A DNA stretch of 58,970 nt, taken from Planctomycetota bacterium (lineage in GTDB: Bacteria > Planctomycetota > UBA8742 > UBA2392). This document shows positions 40,517 to 48,064 of the stretch, one piece after another. The stretch is from NCBI GenBank assembly GCA_020425695.1, contig JAGQRE010000005.1:6500-65469 (forward strand), read 5' to 3'. The position numbers and the translations under genes were made by a program. The notes under the pieces are model-generated. The model worked only from the letters and a program-made list of their open reading frames with translations, was not told the DNA's origin and searched no databases. Each line of letters starts with the position of its first letter. Position 1 is the stretch's first letter.

Positions 40517-40905
40517 TCCTGCGTCCTGCTGCGGGCGAGGTCAGCGTCGATGCGCTTGCGTGCGGCCGCCCGCCTTTCCTGGATTTTGTCCAGCTTCGCC
40601 GTGAGGTCTTTGGCTGCCTCCAGATAGGCGGGGCGGATGCGCTCGTATTCTGAAGCAGGCAGCTTGCCGGCGAGTTTGTCTTCTTCGATGTCTTTGAGTG
40701 CGCGCAAGGCTTCCTCGCGGCGGCGGGCGACGATGCTGTATTCGGATTCGACGTCGCCGACGAACCAAAGGCGCTTGCGTCGCACCATGGGCGAGAACGT
40801 GATCACGACTAGTGCGAACACCAACGGCGACAAGCGCCAGTCACCGGCCGCGGTTATGGTCGCGGCGGCTGCAGCACCGATCAAGACTTTGAGCCATGCC
40901 TGCAC
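40513..40905 (-). CDS. CcmI-like small membrane protein
   Basis: A 130-residue protein with two N-terminal hydrophobic segments (residues 5-22 and 26-41) and a cytoplasmic coiled coil containing DIEEDKLAGKLPASEYERIRPAYLEAA, which matches the CcmI N-terminal motif. It starts at a GTG that shares its first base with the ccmH stop (TAGTG) and overlaps the following gene by four bases. In classical systems CcmI is one larger protein that brings apocytochrome to CcmF/CcmH; here the motif occurs in two separate proteins. Confidence 0.65.
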   Translation of the reverse strand: MQAWLKVLIGAAAAATITAAGDWRLSPLVFALVVITFSPMVRRKRLWFVGDVESEYSIVARRREEALRALKDIEEDKLAGKLPASEYERIRPAYLEAAKDLTAKLDKIQERRAAARKRIDADLARSRTQE

Positions 40906-41483
40906 TAGTCAAGCTCCTTCAGTTCATTGGCGATGCGTGCTTCAAGCTCGGGGTCGCTACCCTTGGCTTCAGGCTCATCCGGTGATTTCTCGTGGCGTGT
41001 GACAACCCAGAAACCTGCACCAAACGCGACAATCAGTACGCCGCCGATGGTGAACAGCAGCGGGTACAGGCTGCTGTCTTCAGGTACCTGCAACACACCC
41101 TTCCCGAAGCGCTTGACCATCTCGGCCTTCATGCCCGCTTCGTCGAGTTTCGGGTTTTGCGAAAGTTCATGCAGGAACGCGCGCTCCTGATCTTTGGCGC
41201 TGCATACGTTGTGACTGCAAGCCAGCAGTTTTTCGCGGCAGCCGCAGATGCAGAACAACTGGTCGCCGACGGTTTCATACATGCGTTCAGCCTCGGCCGG
41301 CGTGCGGTCTTGCGCGAACACCGTCGGGGCGAAGAAGACGACGGCCAGTAGTACCAGTAGCACAGACATTCCTGTCTGTGGTCGCGGCGCTGTTGTCGCT
41401 ACGACTTCGGCTTCGCTTCGCTTCGCCGCACAGGCAGGAATGCCTGTGCTACTTTGTTTGTTTGAGGTCGCGAGTGCTTGCAT
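40905..41483 (-). CDS. ccmH: Cytochrome c maturation protein CcmH (cysteine-rich type), with repeat-derived N-terminus
   Basis: A 192-residue membrane protein with the CcmH core YETVGDQLFCICGCREKLLACSHNVC (Cys78, 80, 82, 89, 94), more Cys-rich than the classical RCxxC. A helical part and a C-terminal transmembrane segment (LFTIGGVLIVAFGAGFWVV) follow. CcmH reduces apocytochrome thiols for haem attachment. The ATG at 41483 overlaps the ccmF stop (TGATG) with GGAGG upstream. Residues about 11-43, before the signal-peptide core LLVLLAVVFFAPTVFA, are encoded by a 98-bp inverted-repeat element. A start at Met39 inside the element is possible but has a poorly spaced ribosome-binding site. Confidence 0.82.
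   Translation of the reverse strand: MQALATSNKQSSTGIPACAAKRSEAEVVATTAPRPQTGMSVLLVLLAVVFFAPTVFAQDRTPAEAERMYETVGDQLFCICGCREKLLACSHNVCSAKDQERAFLHELSQNPKLDEAGMKAEMVKRFGKGVLQVPEDSSLYPLLFTIGGVLIVAFGAGFWVVTRHEKSPDEPEAKGSDPELEARIANELKELD
41356..41453. repeat. 98-bp inverted-repeat element in the ccmH 5' end
   Basis: Arms AGTAGCACAGACATTCCTGT (41356 onward, 25 bases to 41380) and its near-complement (41429-41453) enclose a 48-base core with repeats of CTTCG. Each arm is also internally palindromic (ACAGACA/TGTCTGT, ACAGGCA/TGCCTGT). It is unrelated to the 85-bp family. Only one copy is in the window, but its structure is that of a small mobile or REP-like element. Confidence 0.75.
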
Positions 41484-44400
41484 CACGCTACCTCCGGGCG
41501 CTTGCGGCGCATGTTCGGGAGGAAAGCGAGAATGATGCCGAGGATGATCACGCCAAGGCCCGCCATGCCTACCGACATCATTGGCTTGATGAAGTAGCGG
41601 AACGTGGCCGTGCCGTCAGGCCTGGAGTCCTGCAGGATGAAGTACAGGTCTTTGTCGAGTGTGCGGTGATAGTACGGATCTTTCACAGGCTCGTTCATGC
41701 GCGGAGAGCCGCTGCGTTTGTCATAGAAGATGCGCATGCGCGGCTCGAGGCGGGTGCTGTCGCCGACGATCGTTTCGATCTCGGCGTCGATGGCCGCTGC
41801 GACATCACCCTCGGCGGTTTCGCGGGCTTGCTTCAGCCCAGTGAGGCTCAATGGGCGCAAGGCCTTGAGCTGGTCATGTGTCGCCTCGTCACCAATGTTG
41901 GGCGCGAGTTCAACGACCAACTGGTTGCGGCGTGCTGCTGATTCGCGCTCAATCGTCAGGTGAAAGCGCTCAAGCTCTTTCAGCGCGTTGAAACGCCCAG
42001 TCGCATACTCCTCAGGGTTCGCCGTACGCAGCCCGAACACGGTGGCGAATCGGTCCTGTGGCAGTGCGGCAACCGTCTCGCGGATCTGTTCATTGACCGT
42101 AATCAGTTGCGGCCCGAGTTTCACACCTTCAAGTATCAACGCGTCGTTCGCCTTCTGGATATCAGTCATCGCCGCAAGGACGGACTGCCTCACGCGTTCA
42201 ATGTCTTCATCAGAAGCTTCACCGAAGCCAAACTGGTCGAGACCTGTCAGTGCGGGCAGTTCTTCAGCGCTGACTGTGGCCACCAGCTCGCGTCGTGCGC
42301 GGAACTGCTCAGTGAAACTGCCGCCTAGCATCTGCGTGCTCTGCACCTGCCAACGAGCGACTGTCAGCCCAATCGAGCGGTCGTTGAACTCGCCACCATC
42401 GCGTGAGTCACCGTAAAGCAGTGATTGCGCGCGATCATGTGCATCAAGGTACGGCTTGATCTCAAGGTCGGTGGGCTCAACGTACGGAAAGACCCGCACG
42501 ATCGTGTTGAAGCTTTCATACACCTTGGTGTTCTCGCGTTGCTTCACGCCCCAGTGTACCGCCGCGATCATGCGTGGCAGGGCGTTCTGTGTGAAGAATT
42601 CGGGTAACTCGCCGCCGAATTGATCCTTCGCGTCCTGCTTGACTTTCTCGACGATTTCGCCGGCGGACTTGTCCGGGTTTTTACGCACGTAGCGCAGCAT
42701 GTTCTCGTAAATCTGGGCGCGTTGTTCGTCCTGGCCGAACGACTCCCGCAGGAAGTCCCAGTCATCCGTCGTCTCTTCACTTTCGAAGTAAACGATGTAC
42801 TTGTCGCCCGAAAGTTTGTCGGTGATCAGCGAGTAGCCACCGGGTGAAGTCGTGACTGAGCCTGAGACCTCGTACAGGCTGCTGTAGTAAATCCCGAGCG
42901 CAATCAGCAGCACGCCGACGTGCACGATGTAGCCGCCGTAGCGACGTCGGTTGCCCAGCGTGATTCGGACCAGCGCCGTCAGGATGTTTTCACCGGTGTT
43001 GCGGCGTCGTGCGCGCGCACCTGCCACGAACTCCATGACGATGCAGACCATCGTGAACGTGCAGACAGGCCACAGCAGCAGCTGCATCCCGAGGCGAACC
43101 TCAGAGGCGAACGTTGCGATCGTGCCGCCGGCTTCCGGCGTGATCAGCAGGTCACGGTTGTGTAGCCAGATGAAGTTGATAATGCCGACGATGATGCCTG
43201 CCACGCTGGGGGGCAGGAACGCACGCAGCATCTGCTTCGCGTTGTTGCGCCGCCACGCCAGCGCGGGGCCGATGCCCATCAGCAGCAGCACGAACAACAG
43301 CAGCGGCGCGTTGATCATGACGAAGGCATTCTGGCCGAGTTCTTCGGTGCCGTTTTCGCCGTAGAGTTTCTCGGTGATCCATGGCCAGAACGTCACGACA
43401 AGTGTCACGGCCGCGATGAAGACAAAGATCAGGTTATTGAAAAGGAAGCTGGCCTCTCGTGACGCCAGGCTTTCCAGCTTGCGATCCGACTTGAGCAGCG
43501 GCGCACGCCAGATCACTGCCAGCAGGCTGCCCATGAATACGATGCCGAGGAAGGCGTAGAACCAGACATCGACGTCGCCCGTTGCGCCGAAAGCGTGCAC
43601 GCTGTTGATGATCCCGCTGCGCACGAGGAACGTACCGATGACGGTCATGCAGTAGGTGATAATGATCAGCGCGAACGACCACGCGCGCAGCATGCCACGA
43701 CGCTCGGTCACGATTACCGAGTGAATGAACGCTGTGCCGGTGAGCCACGGAATGAAGCTCGCGTTCTCGACAGGGTCCCAGGCCCAGTAGCCGCCCCAGC
43801 CGAGAATCTCGTACGCCCACAAACCACCCAGTGCGATGCCGACTGTGAGAAAACCCCATGCGCCCATCGTCCACAGGCGAATCGGCTTCAACCAGCCTTC
43901 GCTGACTTCGCCGCTCAGCAGCGAGCCGACGGCGTAAGCGAACGGAATCGTAAAGCCGACAAATCCGCAGTACAGCATGGGCGGGTGAATCGCGATCCAG
44001 TAGTTGTGCAGGGCCGGGTTCAGCCCGCCGCCGTCTGACGTGCCATCAAGCAAGGCCATTTGCACCGGCTTCGGCAGGCTGGCGGCGTCGGTGGTGATGA
44101 CGGTGTAGGCGTGGCCAAGCGTCCAGTCGCCGTGGCCTGCTTCAATGAACGCGCGCACGATGGCCCAGCCTTCAGCTGGCGCTTTCAGGGTGCCGCCTTG
44201 CAAAGCGGCCTGCATGGTTGTGCTTGCTGCCTCGGGTGCGCTCATCCAGTAGTAGCTGAGTGAGAACGGACTGGAGCGCTGCGCAGCTTCGGCGCTGGTT
44301 GGGCTGACCAGAATGAAGAAGAAGAAGAACTGCACGACGGCGAGCACAGCCAGCGTGTACGGCAGGCGTCGGTCGGTACGGTTGTGCCGCTGGCTGAAAG

Positions 44401-44776
44401 CGAAGGCGGAGCTGAATGACGTGAGGATCAGGCACCAGAACAGCAGGCTGCCCGACTGGCTTGCCCACAGAGCAGAAATTTTGAACTGCAGGAGTTCATT
44501 GTTTTCGGTGACGTGCGAGACGTAGTTGACGAAGTAGTAGCCGTCAAAGATCCCGAGGTACAGCAACCCCGAGCAAAAAGCCGTTAGTGCAAGCATGGCA
44601 TACTGCCCACGCCGTGCTGCGTGAGTGAGGCGTTCGTCCTTCAAAATGACGGAAGCGACGGACAAGCCCAGCAGAATGAGTGTGAGGACCATACCGACTT
44701 GCAGCGCGGACTGGCCGGCCTGCATCCACTGCACGGCAGTCTCGAACTGCTGGATATCCTGAATCTTAGCGAGCAT
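41483..44776 (-). CDS. ccmF: Cytochrome c maturation haem lyase CcmF, enlarged
   Basis: CcmF is the integral membrane subunit that joins haem to apocytochrome c. The protein has the tryptophan-rich haem-handling motif LGWGGYWAWDPVENASFIPWL at about residue 325, and NYWIAIHPPMLYCGFVGFTIPF before it. At 1097 residues it is about 400 longer than usual CcmF (about 650). One insert of about 80 residues lies at 168-250. A larger one extends the extracytoplasmic loop before the last transmembrane helix (residues about 660-1055, mostly charged helices). Its start follows ccmE by two bases, and its stop overlaps ccmH. Confidence 0.93.
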   Translation of the reverse strand: MLAKIQDIQQFETAVQWMQAGQSALQVGMVLTLILLGLSVASVILKDERLTHAARRGQYAMLALTAFCSGLLYLGIFDGYYFVNYVSHVTENNELLQFKISALWASQSGSLLFWCLILTSFSSAFAFSQRHNRTDRRLPYTLAVLAVVQFFFFFILVSPTSAEAAQRSSPFSLSYYWMSAPEAASTTMQAALQGGTLKAPAEGWAIVRAFIEAGHGDWTLGHAYTVITTDAASLPKPVQMALLDGTSDGGGLNPALHNYWIAIHPPMLYCGFVGFTIPFAYAVGSLLSGEVSEGWLKPIRLWTMGAWGFLTVGIALGGLWAYEILGWGGYWAWDPVENASFIPWLTGTAFIHSVIVTERRGMLRAWSFALIIITYCMTVIGTFLVRSGIINSVHAFGATGDVDVWFYAFLGIVFMGSLLAVIWRAPLLKSDRKLESLASREASFLFNNLIFVFIAAVTLVVTFWPWITEKLYGENGTEELGQNAFVMINAPLLLFVLLLMGIGPALAWRRNNAKQMLRAFLPPSVAGIIVGIINFIWLHNRDLLITPEAGGTIATFASEVRLGMQLLLWPVCTFTMVCIVMEFVAGARARRRNTGENILTALVRITLGNRRRYGGYIVHVGVLLIALGIYYSSLYEVSGSVTTSPGGYSLITDKLSGDKYIVYFESEETTDDWDFLRESFGQDEQRAQIYENMLRYVRKNPDKSAGEIVEKVKQDAKDQFGGELPEFFTQNALPRMIAAVHWGVKQRENTKVYESFNTIVRVFPYVEPTDLEIKPYLDAHDRAQSLLYGDSRDGGEFNDRSIGLTVARWQVQSTQMLGGSFTEQFRARRELVATVSAEELPALTGLDQFGFGEASDEDIERVRQSVLAAMTDIQKANDALILEGVKLGPQLITVNEQIRETVAALPQDRFATVFGLRTANPEEYATGRFNALKELERFHLTIERESAARRNQLVVELAPNIGDEATHDQLKALRPLSLTGLKQARETAEGDVAAAIDAEIETIVGDSTRLEPRMRIFYDKRSGSPRMNEPVKDPYYHRTLDKDLYFILQDSRPDGTATFRYFIKPMMSVGMAGLGVIILGIILAFLPNMRRKRPEVA

Positions 44777-44778
44777 CG

Positions 44779-45216
44779 TTACGGGGCCGGCTTGGCGTCT
44801 TCATCAGCCGTCTTCAATTCTTTTCCATTGTATTTCGACGGGCACTGGGTCTGGAGCATCGTGGCAATGAACGCGCCGCGTTTGGCGTCGTATCTACCTT
44901 CCATGGTCACATGCGCGGCCTTCTTCAGGTTGCCGGGCACGTCGTCGCCTTCATAGATCACTTGCAGCACAACCGGGTTGGCCGGCGCTGATTGTCCTTC
45001 CGGCGGAATGTCGATGGCTGTGAACTGCGCAGGCTTGAACTGATTCTGCACACTCAAGACTTGAGCTTTCACCTTGATGCGTTCGCCGTCGTAATTGTCG
45101 GAAGTCAATTCAGGGATCGTGCGGTATTCAATGCCGCCCTCAAGCAGCGCAAGCGTAACTGCGCCGCCGACTGCCGCGGCAAAGAGAACGATGACGATGA
45201 TGACCTTGGCACCCAT
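44779..45216 (-). CDS. ccmE: Cytochrome c maturation haem chaperone CcmE, CxxxY type
   Basis: A 145-residue periplasmic haem chaperone with one N-terminal membrane anchor (VIIVIVLFAAAVGGAVTLALL) and the CcmE OB-fold (YDGERIKVKAQVL, VVLQVIYEGDDVPGNLKKAAHVTMEGRYD). The haem-binding residue, a His in Escherichia coli (HxxxY), is Cys125 in CPSKY here. CxxxY CcmE proteins are known from archaea and some Desulfovibrio-type bacteria. It is followed by ccmF after two bases, and it likely passes haem to it. Confidence 0.88.
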   Translation of the reverse strand: MGAKVIIVIVLFAAAVGGAVTLALLEGGIEYRTIPELTSDNYDGERIKVKAQVLSVQNQFKPAQFTAIDIPPEGQSAPANPVVLQVIYEGDDVPGNLKKAAHVTMEGRYDAKRGAFIATMLQTQCPSKYNGKELKTADEDAKPAP

Positions 45217-45376
45217 AGGTTTGCGTCCCGATGAATCAGCGGCCCCGCCCGGCTTGAGTTTATACCAGCCAGGTGCAGGCTAACAAGCTGAACACGCTGT
45301 ATATGGAACGCTTTAGACACTCGCAGGATTCGCGTTATTCGCGCGAAAACTTGTGACGTGTGTCCAGCAACGCAGT

Positions 45377-46003
45377 CTACTTGTCGCGCTCGTTCGTGAT
45401 GGTTTGCTGCAGGCGGGCGGTCAGCGGGCCGCTCTGCTGGAAGGGGTAATAAGGAAATACCAGGCGCCAGTGCGTACGCTCGGCTTCAGGCGAGTCTTCG
45501 GTCAGGTATGTCTTGGGCGAAGGATGCTCGGTTTTGACGAAATAGCGATCGCCAATCCAGAAGCCGTCGGCCTGTGTCGTGTTCTCAGGTGCATCGTCGA
45601 CTTCGAGCTCAAACAGGAAATCTTCCTCTTCACCATCGAGTCGCAGGCGCACGACTTTCAGTTTGGTGTCTTCTTCCGGCCAGACGAAATCCGCGGGCGC
45701 GAGGGGGTCCGGCTTTTGGGATCCAAAATCGTTGACGCTGACGACTTCCGCCCGGTCGATGAACTCGCCGACGTGCGGACGAATTTCTGACCAGCCGACG
45801 CGTAACAGGTGTTCGCTGTACTCACGAAGCACCGGACGACCCAAAGTGTGAAGAAAAAGTCCTGAGTCATCTTCGCGGTAAGAAGCACGCATGACCTCAA
45901 TAGTTGTCTGCGGATCCTTGAGTACCGGGCGTGTGGTTGATGTGCATGCCGTTGACAGCAATCCTGCCAGTATCAAGGCGAACAAGGCGCAGGTGGTTTT
46001 CAT
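45377..46003 (-). CDS. Lipoprotein of unknown function
   Basis: A 208-residue predicted lipoprotein with signal peptide MKTTCALFALILAGLLSTAC (lipobox LSTAC). The mature part has a helical start (TTIEVMRASYREDDSGLFLHTLG), a beta-rich centre and a C-terminal LTARLQQTITNERDK. No known family was recognised. It lies upstream of ccmE on the same strand with 160 bases between them, so it may or may not share the transcript. Two palindromic sites lie just upstream of its start. Confidence 0.65.
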   Translation of the reverse strand: MKTTCALFALILAGLLSTACTSTTRPVLKDPQTTIEVMRASYREDDSGLFLHTLGRPVLREYSEHLLRVGWSEIRPHVGEFIDRAEVVSVNDFGSQKPDPLAPADFVWPEEDTKLKVVRLRLDGEEEDFLFELEVDDAPENTTQADGFWIGDRYFVKTEHPSPKTYLTEDSPEAERTHWRLVFPYYPFQQSGPLTARLQQTITNERDK

Positions 46004-46022
46004 TGGCGTCTTCCGTGATGTA

Positions 46023-46034
46023 TTGACATGTCAA
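46023..46034. promoter_or_regulatory. Palindromic operator-like site 1
   Basis: TTGACATGTCAA is a perfect 12-bp palindrome 20 bases upstream of the lipoprotein start, preceded by TA. Its near-twin lies 45 bp away at 46068. It also overlaps a consensus -35 hexamer. Confidence 0.5.
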
Positions 46035-46067
46035 TGCGTGCGTTGCTTCGGGAATTATCCGGACGTA

Positions 46068-46079
46068 TTGACGTGTCAA
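46068..46079. promoter_or_regulatory. Palindromic operator-like site 2
   Basis: TTGACGTGTCAA has the same arms as the site at 46023 (GTATTGAC context on both) and differs by one central base. Both lie in the divergent region between the lipoprotein and the H1-like gene, so one dimeric regulator could act on both. Confidence 0.5.
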
Positions 46080-46180
46080 GTTTGGCGTTTTGGCGCATTA
46101 TTTTTCTTTGACGGTGTGTTGTGTACAGGATACTTTTCATCCATCGAGTATGTGCGATCTGAAAGTTTAAGGAGGGGAGC

Positions 46181-46516
46181 ATGGCAGGTACCGCGAAGAA
46201 GAAGTCGGCCGCAAAGAAGCCGGCTGCTAAAAAGAAACCGGCGGCGAAGAAAAAGCCAGCCGCCAAGAAGCCTGCGGCGAAGAAGAAGCCAGCCGCAAAG
46301 AAGAAGCCAGCGGCTAAGAAGAAGCCAGCCGCAAAGAAAAAGCCGGCCGCCAAGAAGAAGCCGGCAGCGAAGAAAAAGCCAGCGGCTAAGAAGAAGCCTG
46401 CGGCGAAGAAAAAGCCAGCTGCCAAGAAGAAGCCGGCAGCGAAGAAGCCAGCCGCCAAGAAGAAGCCTGCAGCAAAAAAGAAGACCACCAAGAAGAAGAC
46501 AGCCGCGGCCAAGTAA
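46181..46516 (+). CDS. Histone H1-like lysine/alanine/proline repeat protein
   Basis: A 111-residue protein made almost entirely of Lys, Ala and Pro in near-perfect PAAKKK hexapeptides and AAKKP pentapeptides. It resembles the C-terminal tail of histone H1 and bacterial H1-like proteins (HctB, AlgP type). It should bind DNA or RNA by charge and condense or organise the nucleoid. TAAGGAGGGG lies just upstream of the ATG, a very strong ribosome-binding site. Long opposite-strand open frames here (FFLAAGFF repeats) are shadows. A terminator follows. Confidence 0.85.
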   Translation: MAGTAKKKSAAKKPAAKKKPAAKKKPAAKKPAAKKKPAAKKKPAAKKKPAAKKKPAAKKKPAAKKKPAAKKKPAAKKKPAAKKKPAAKKPAAKKKPAAKKKTTKKKTAAAK

Positions 46517-46551
46517 CGACCCGGCAACCAACGTACTCAGCACATACTCGA

Positions 46552-46581
46552 GAGCCTCACTGTCCGCCAACAGTGAGGCTC
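46552..46581 (+). terminator. Terminator of the H1-like gene
   Basis: GAGCCTCACTGT / ACAGTGAGGCTC is a perfect 12-bp stem with a six-base loop followed by ATTTTATT. Confidence 0.9.
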
Positions 46582-46655
46582 ATTTTATTGCCCGTCACCG
46601 GTGAAAGGCTTGGAAGAAAAGTGGGTGGTACGTGGGAAGTCTGGCGCGTGAAACG

Positions 46656-46689
46656 AAAGAGGGCCGGGGAAAGATCCCCCGACCTCTTT
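46656..46689 (-). terminator. Terminator of the rplY-rplI cluster
   Basis: AAAGAGG and CCGGGG on one side pair with CCCCG and CCTCTTT on the other, with two small bulges. It is read on the minus strand after rplI and is followed by TTTCGTTT. Confidence 0.7.
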
Positions 46690-46709
46690 CTGTTTGAAGG
46701 CAAACCTGG

Positions 46710-47162
46710 CTACTCAATTTCGGCGACAATCCAGACGCGGCTTTGAACTTCGACGTCGTCATGCAGTCGAATGTTGAAGCTGTAAGTGCCGAGTTCACGG
46801 ATGTGATCCGATTCCAGCTCAATCTGTGCGGGCTTCAGTGCGACACCTTCTTCGGTGAACGCATCCGCGATGATCTTCGGAGTGACGCTTCCGAACAGGT
46901 GACCTTCTGCCGAAGCGCGCATAGGCACCGTCAGTTGAATCTTGGAAATGGCGTCCGAGATTTCCTGGGCCGACTCACGAGCCTTAACTTCGCGAGCTTC
47001 ATAGGCTCGCTTTTCGCCGGCAAGGCGACGCAGGTTCTCCTGGCTGGCATGCAGTGCCAGATTCTTGGGAAGCAGATAGTTGCGGGCGTAGCCGTCAGTG
47101 ACGTCAACGATGTCACCGCGCTTGCCCACCCCGCGAATCGATTCCCTGAGCAATAGTTTCAT
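46710..47162 (-). CDS. rplI: 50S ribosomal protein L9
   Basis: A 150-residue L9, which projects from the large subunit at the L1 stalk base. The N-terminal domain MKLLLRESIRGVGKRGDIVDVTDGYARNYLLPKNLA contains the family signature; the connecting helix and C-terminal domain (GHLFGSVTPKIIADAF) follow. It is the last gene of the rpsF-ssb-rpsR-rplI order common in bacteria. Confidence 0.97.
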   Translation of the reverse strand: MKLLLRESIRGVGKRGDIVDVTDGYARNYLLPKNLALHASQENLRRLAGEKRAYEAREVKARESAQEISDAISKIQLTVPMRASAEGHLFGSVTPKIIADAFTEEGVALKPAQIELESDHIRELGTYSFNIRLHDDVEVQSRVWIVAEIE

Positions 47163-47224
47163 CTTTAGTTCCTCATATCAGGCCGGGGAATGCCCGGCCC
47201 TTCCGGGTGACGCAAGCGTCGCCT

Positions 47225-47494
47225 TTACTTGTTCACGAAGGGAAGCAATGCCATGAAGCGTGCGTGCTTCACGACGTCGCGGACCGTGGCCTGCTCCCTG
47301 TGGCTTGCACCGGTACGTTTGCGCGGCAGGATCTTGCCGACGCCAGACACGAACCGTGAAAGAGTGTCGATGTCCTTGTAATCAAGGAATTCGCGCTGCT
47401 CTTTCGTCAGCTTGCTTTGCACTGGGGCGAGACTGCGTGTCTTCTTCTTTTTCTTCTTCTTAAGTTTGTCTTTGTTGATGCGAATGTTGCCCAT
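47225..47494 (-). CDS. rpsR: 30S ribosomal protein S18
   Basis: An 89-residue S18. Core: KEQREFLDYKDIDTLSRFVSGVGKILPRKRTGASHREQATVRDVVKHARFMALLPF, with the S18 RxTG motif. The N-terminus has a run of seven lysines. S18 pairs with S6 on the 30S platform, and rpsF is two genes upstream in the same operon. Confidence 0.97.
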   Translation of the reverse strand: MGNIRINKDKLKKKKKKKTRSLAPVQSKLTKEQREFLDYKDIDTLSRFVSGVGKILPRKRTGASHREQATVRDVVKHARFMALLPFVNK

Positions 47495-47530
47495 GGCTGT
47501 TTCCTTTTCGCGGCTGTTTCCGCGTTCTGT

Positions 47531-48031
47531 TTAGTCAAGTGTGACGTCGTCGCCGACATCCTCATCGTAGCTGCTGTCGTCGTCACGATGTGGCGGCTCT
47601 GACAGGTCGTCGTCATCTCCGGAATTGTCGCTTTCATCGCGGACGGTATCTCCGCCCCTCTCAACGATGCGGATATGACGACCCGATGCACTGCGCTCGA
47701 CTTCACGACGAATGAACTGAACTGAGTACGCCACGACGCGAATCCTGCTGCGACGCTGGCCGTCACCTGTTGTCCAGGTGTCCTGCTCAAGACGACCTTC
47801 AACGAATACCGGCGAGCCCTTTTTCAGGTACTCGGCGCAACTCTCTGCCAACTTCCGCCAACTCACGACATCAATGAAACAAGTCCGGTCATGTTTCTCA
47901 CCAGAGCTTGTGGTGTAGCTGTCGCTAACCGCCAGGCGAAACTCCGTTACCGGAGTCCCCGACGGCGTGTGCCGTAAATCAGGGTCGCGAGCGAGGTTGC
48001 CCACAAGGAAAACCTTGTTCAGCGTAATCAT
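47531..48031 (-). CDS. ssb: Single-stranded DNA-binding protein
   Basis: A 166-residue SSB that coats single-stranded DNA in replication and repair. OB-fold motifs: NKVFLVGNLARDPDLRHTPSGTPV, FIDVVSWRKLAESCAEYLKKG, FVEGRLEQDTW. An acidic linker of about 35 residues follows (DESDNSGDDDDLSE ... YDEDVGDDVTLD). The canonical DDDIPF tip that recruits partner proteins is absent; it ends DDVTLD instead. Its place between rpsF and rpsR is the usual one. Confidence 0.95.
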   Translation of the reverse strand: MITLNKVFLVGNLARDPDLRHTPSGTPVTEFRLAVSDSYTTSSGEKHDRTCFIDVVSWRKLAESCAEYLKKGSPVFVEGRLEQDTWTTGDGQRRSRIRVVAYSVQFIRREVERSASGRHIRIVERGGDTVRDESDNSGDDDDLSEPPHRDDDSSYDEDVGDDVTLD

Positions 48032-48064
48032 CTCAGGTCCGTTCGTCTCAAGTCAGTACTTCAG

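Noticed and set aside
46000..46570. Long opposite-strand open frames with FFLAAGFF or LLLGGWL repeats
   Set aside because: They are the reverse complement of the Lys/Ala/Pro repeats of the H1-like gene and have no start signals.
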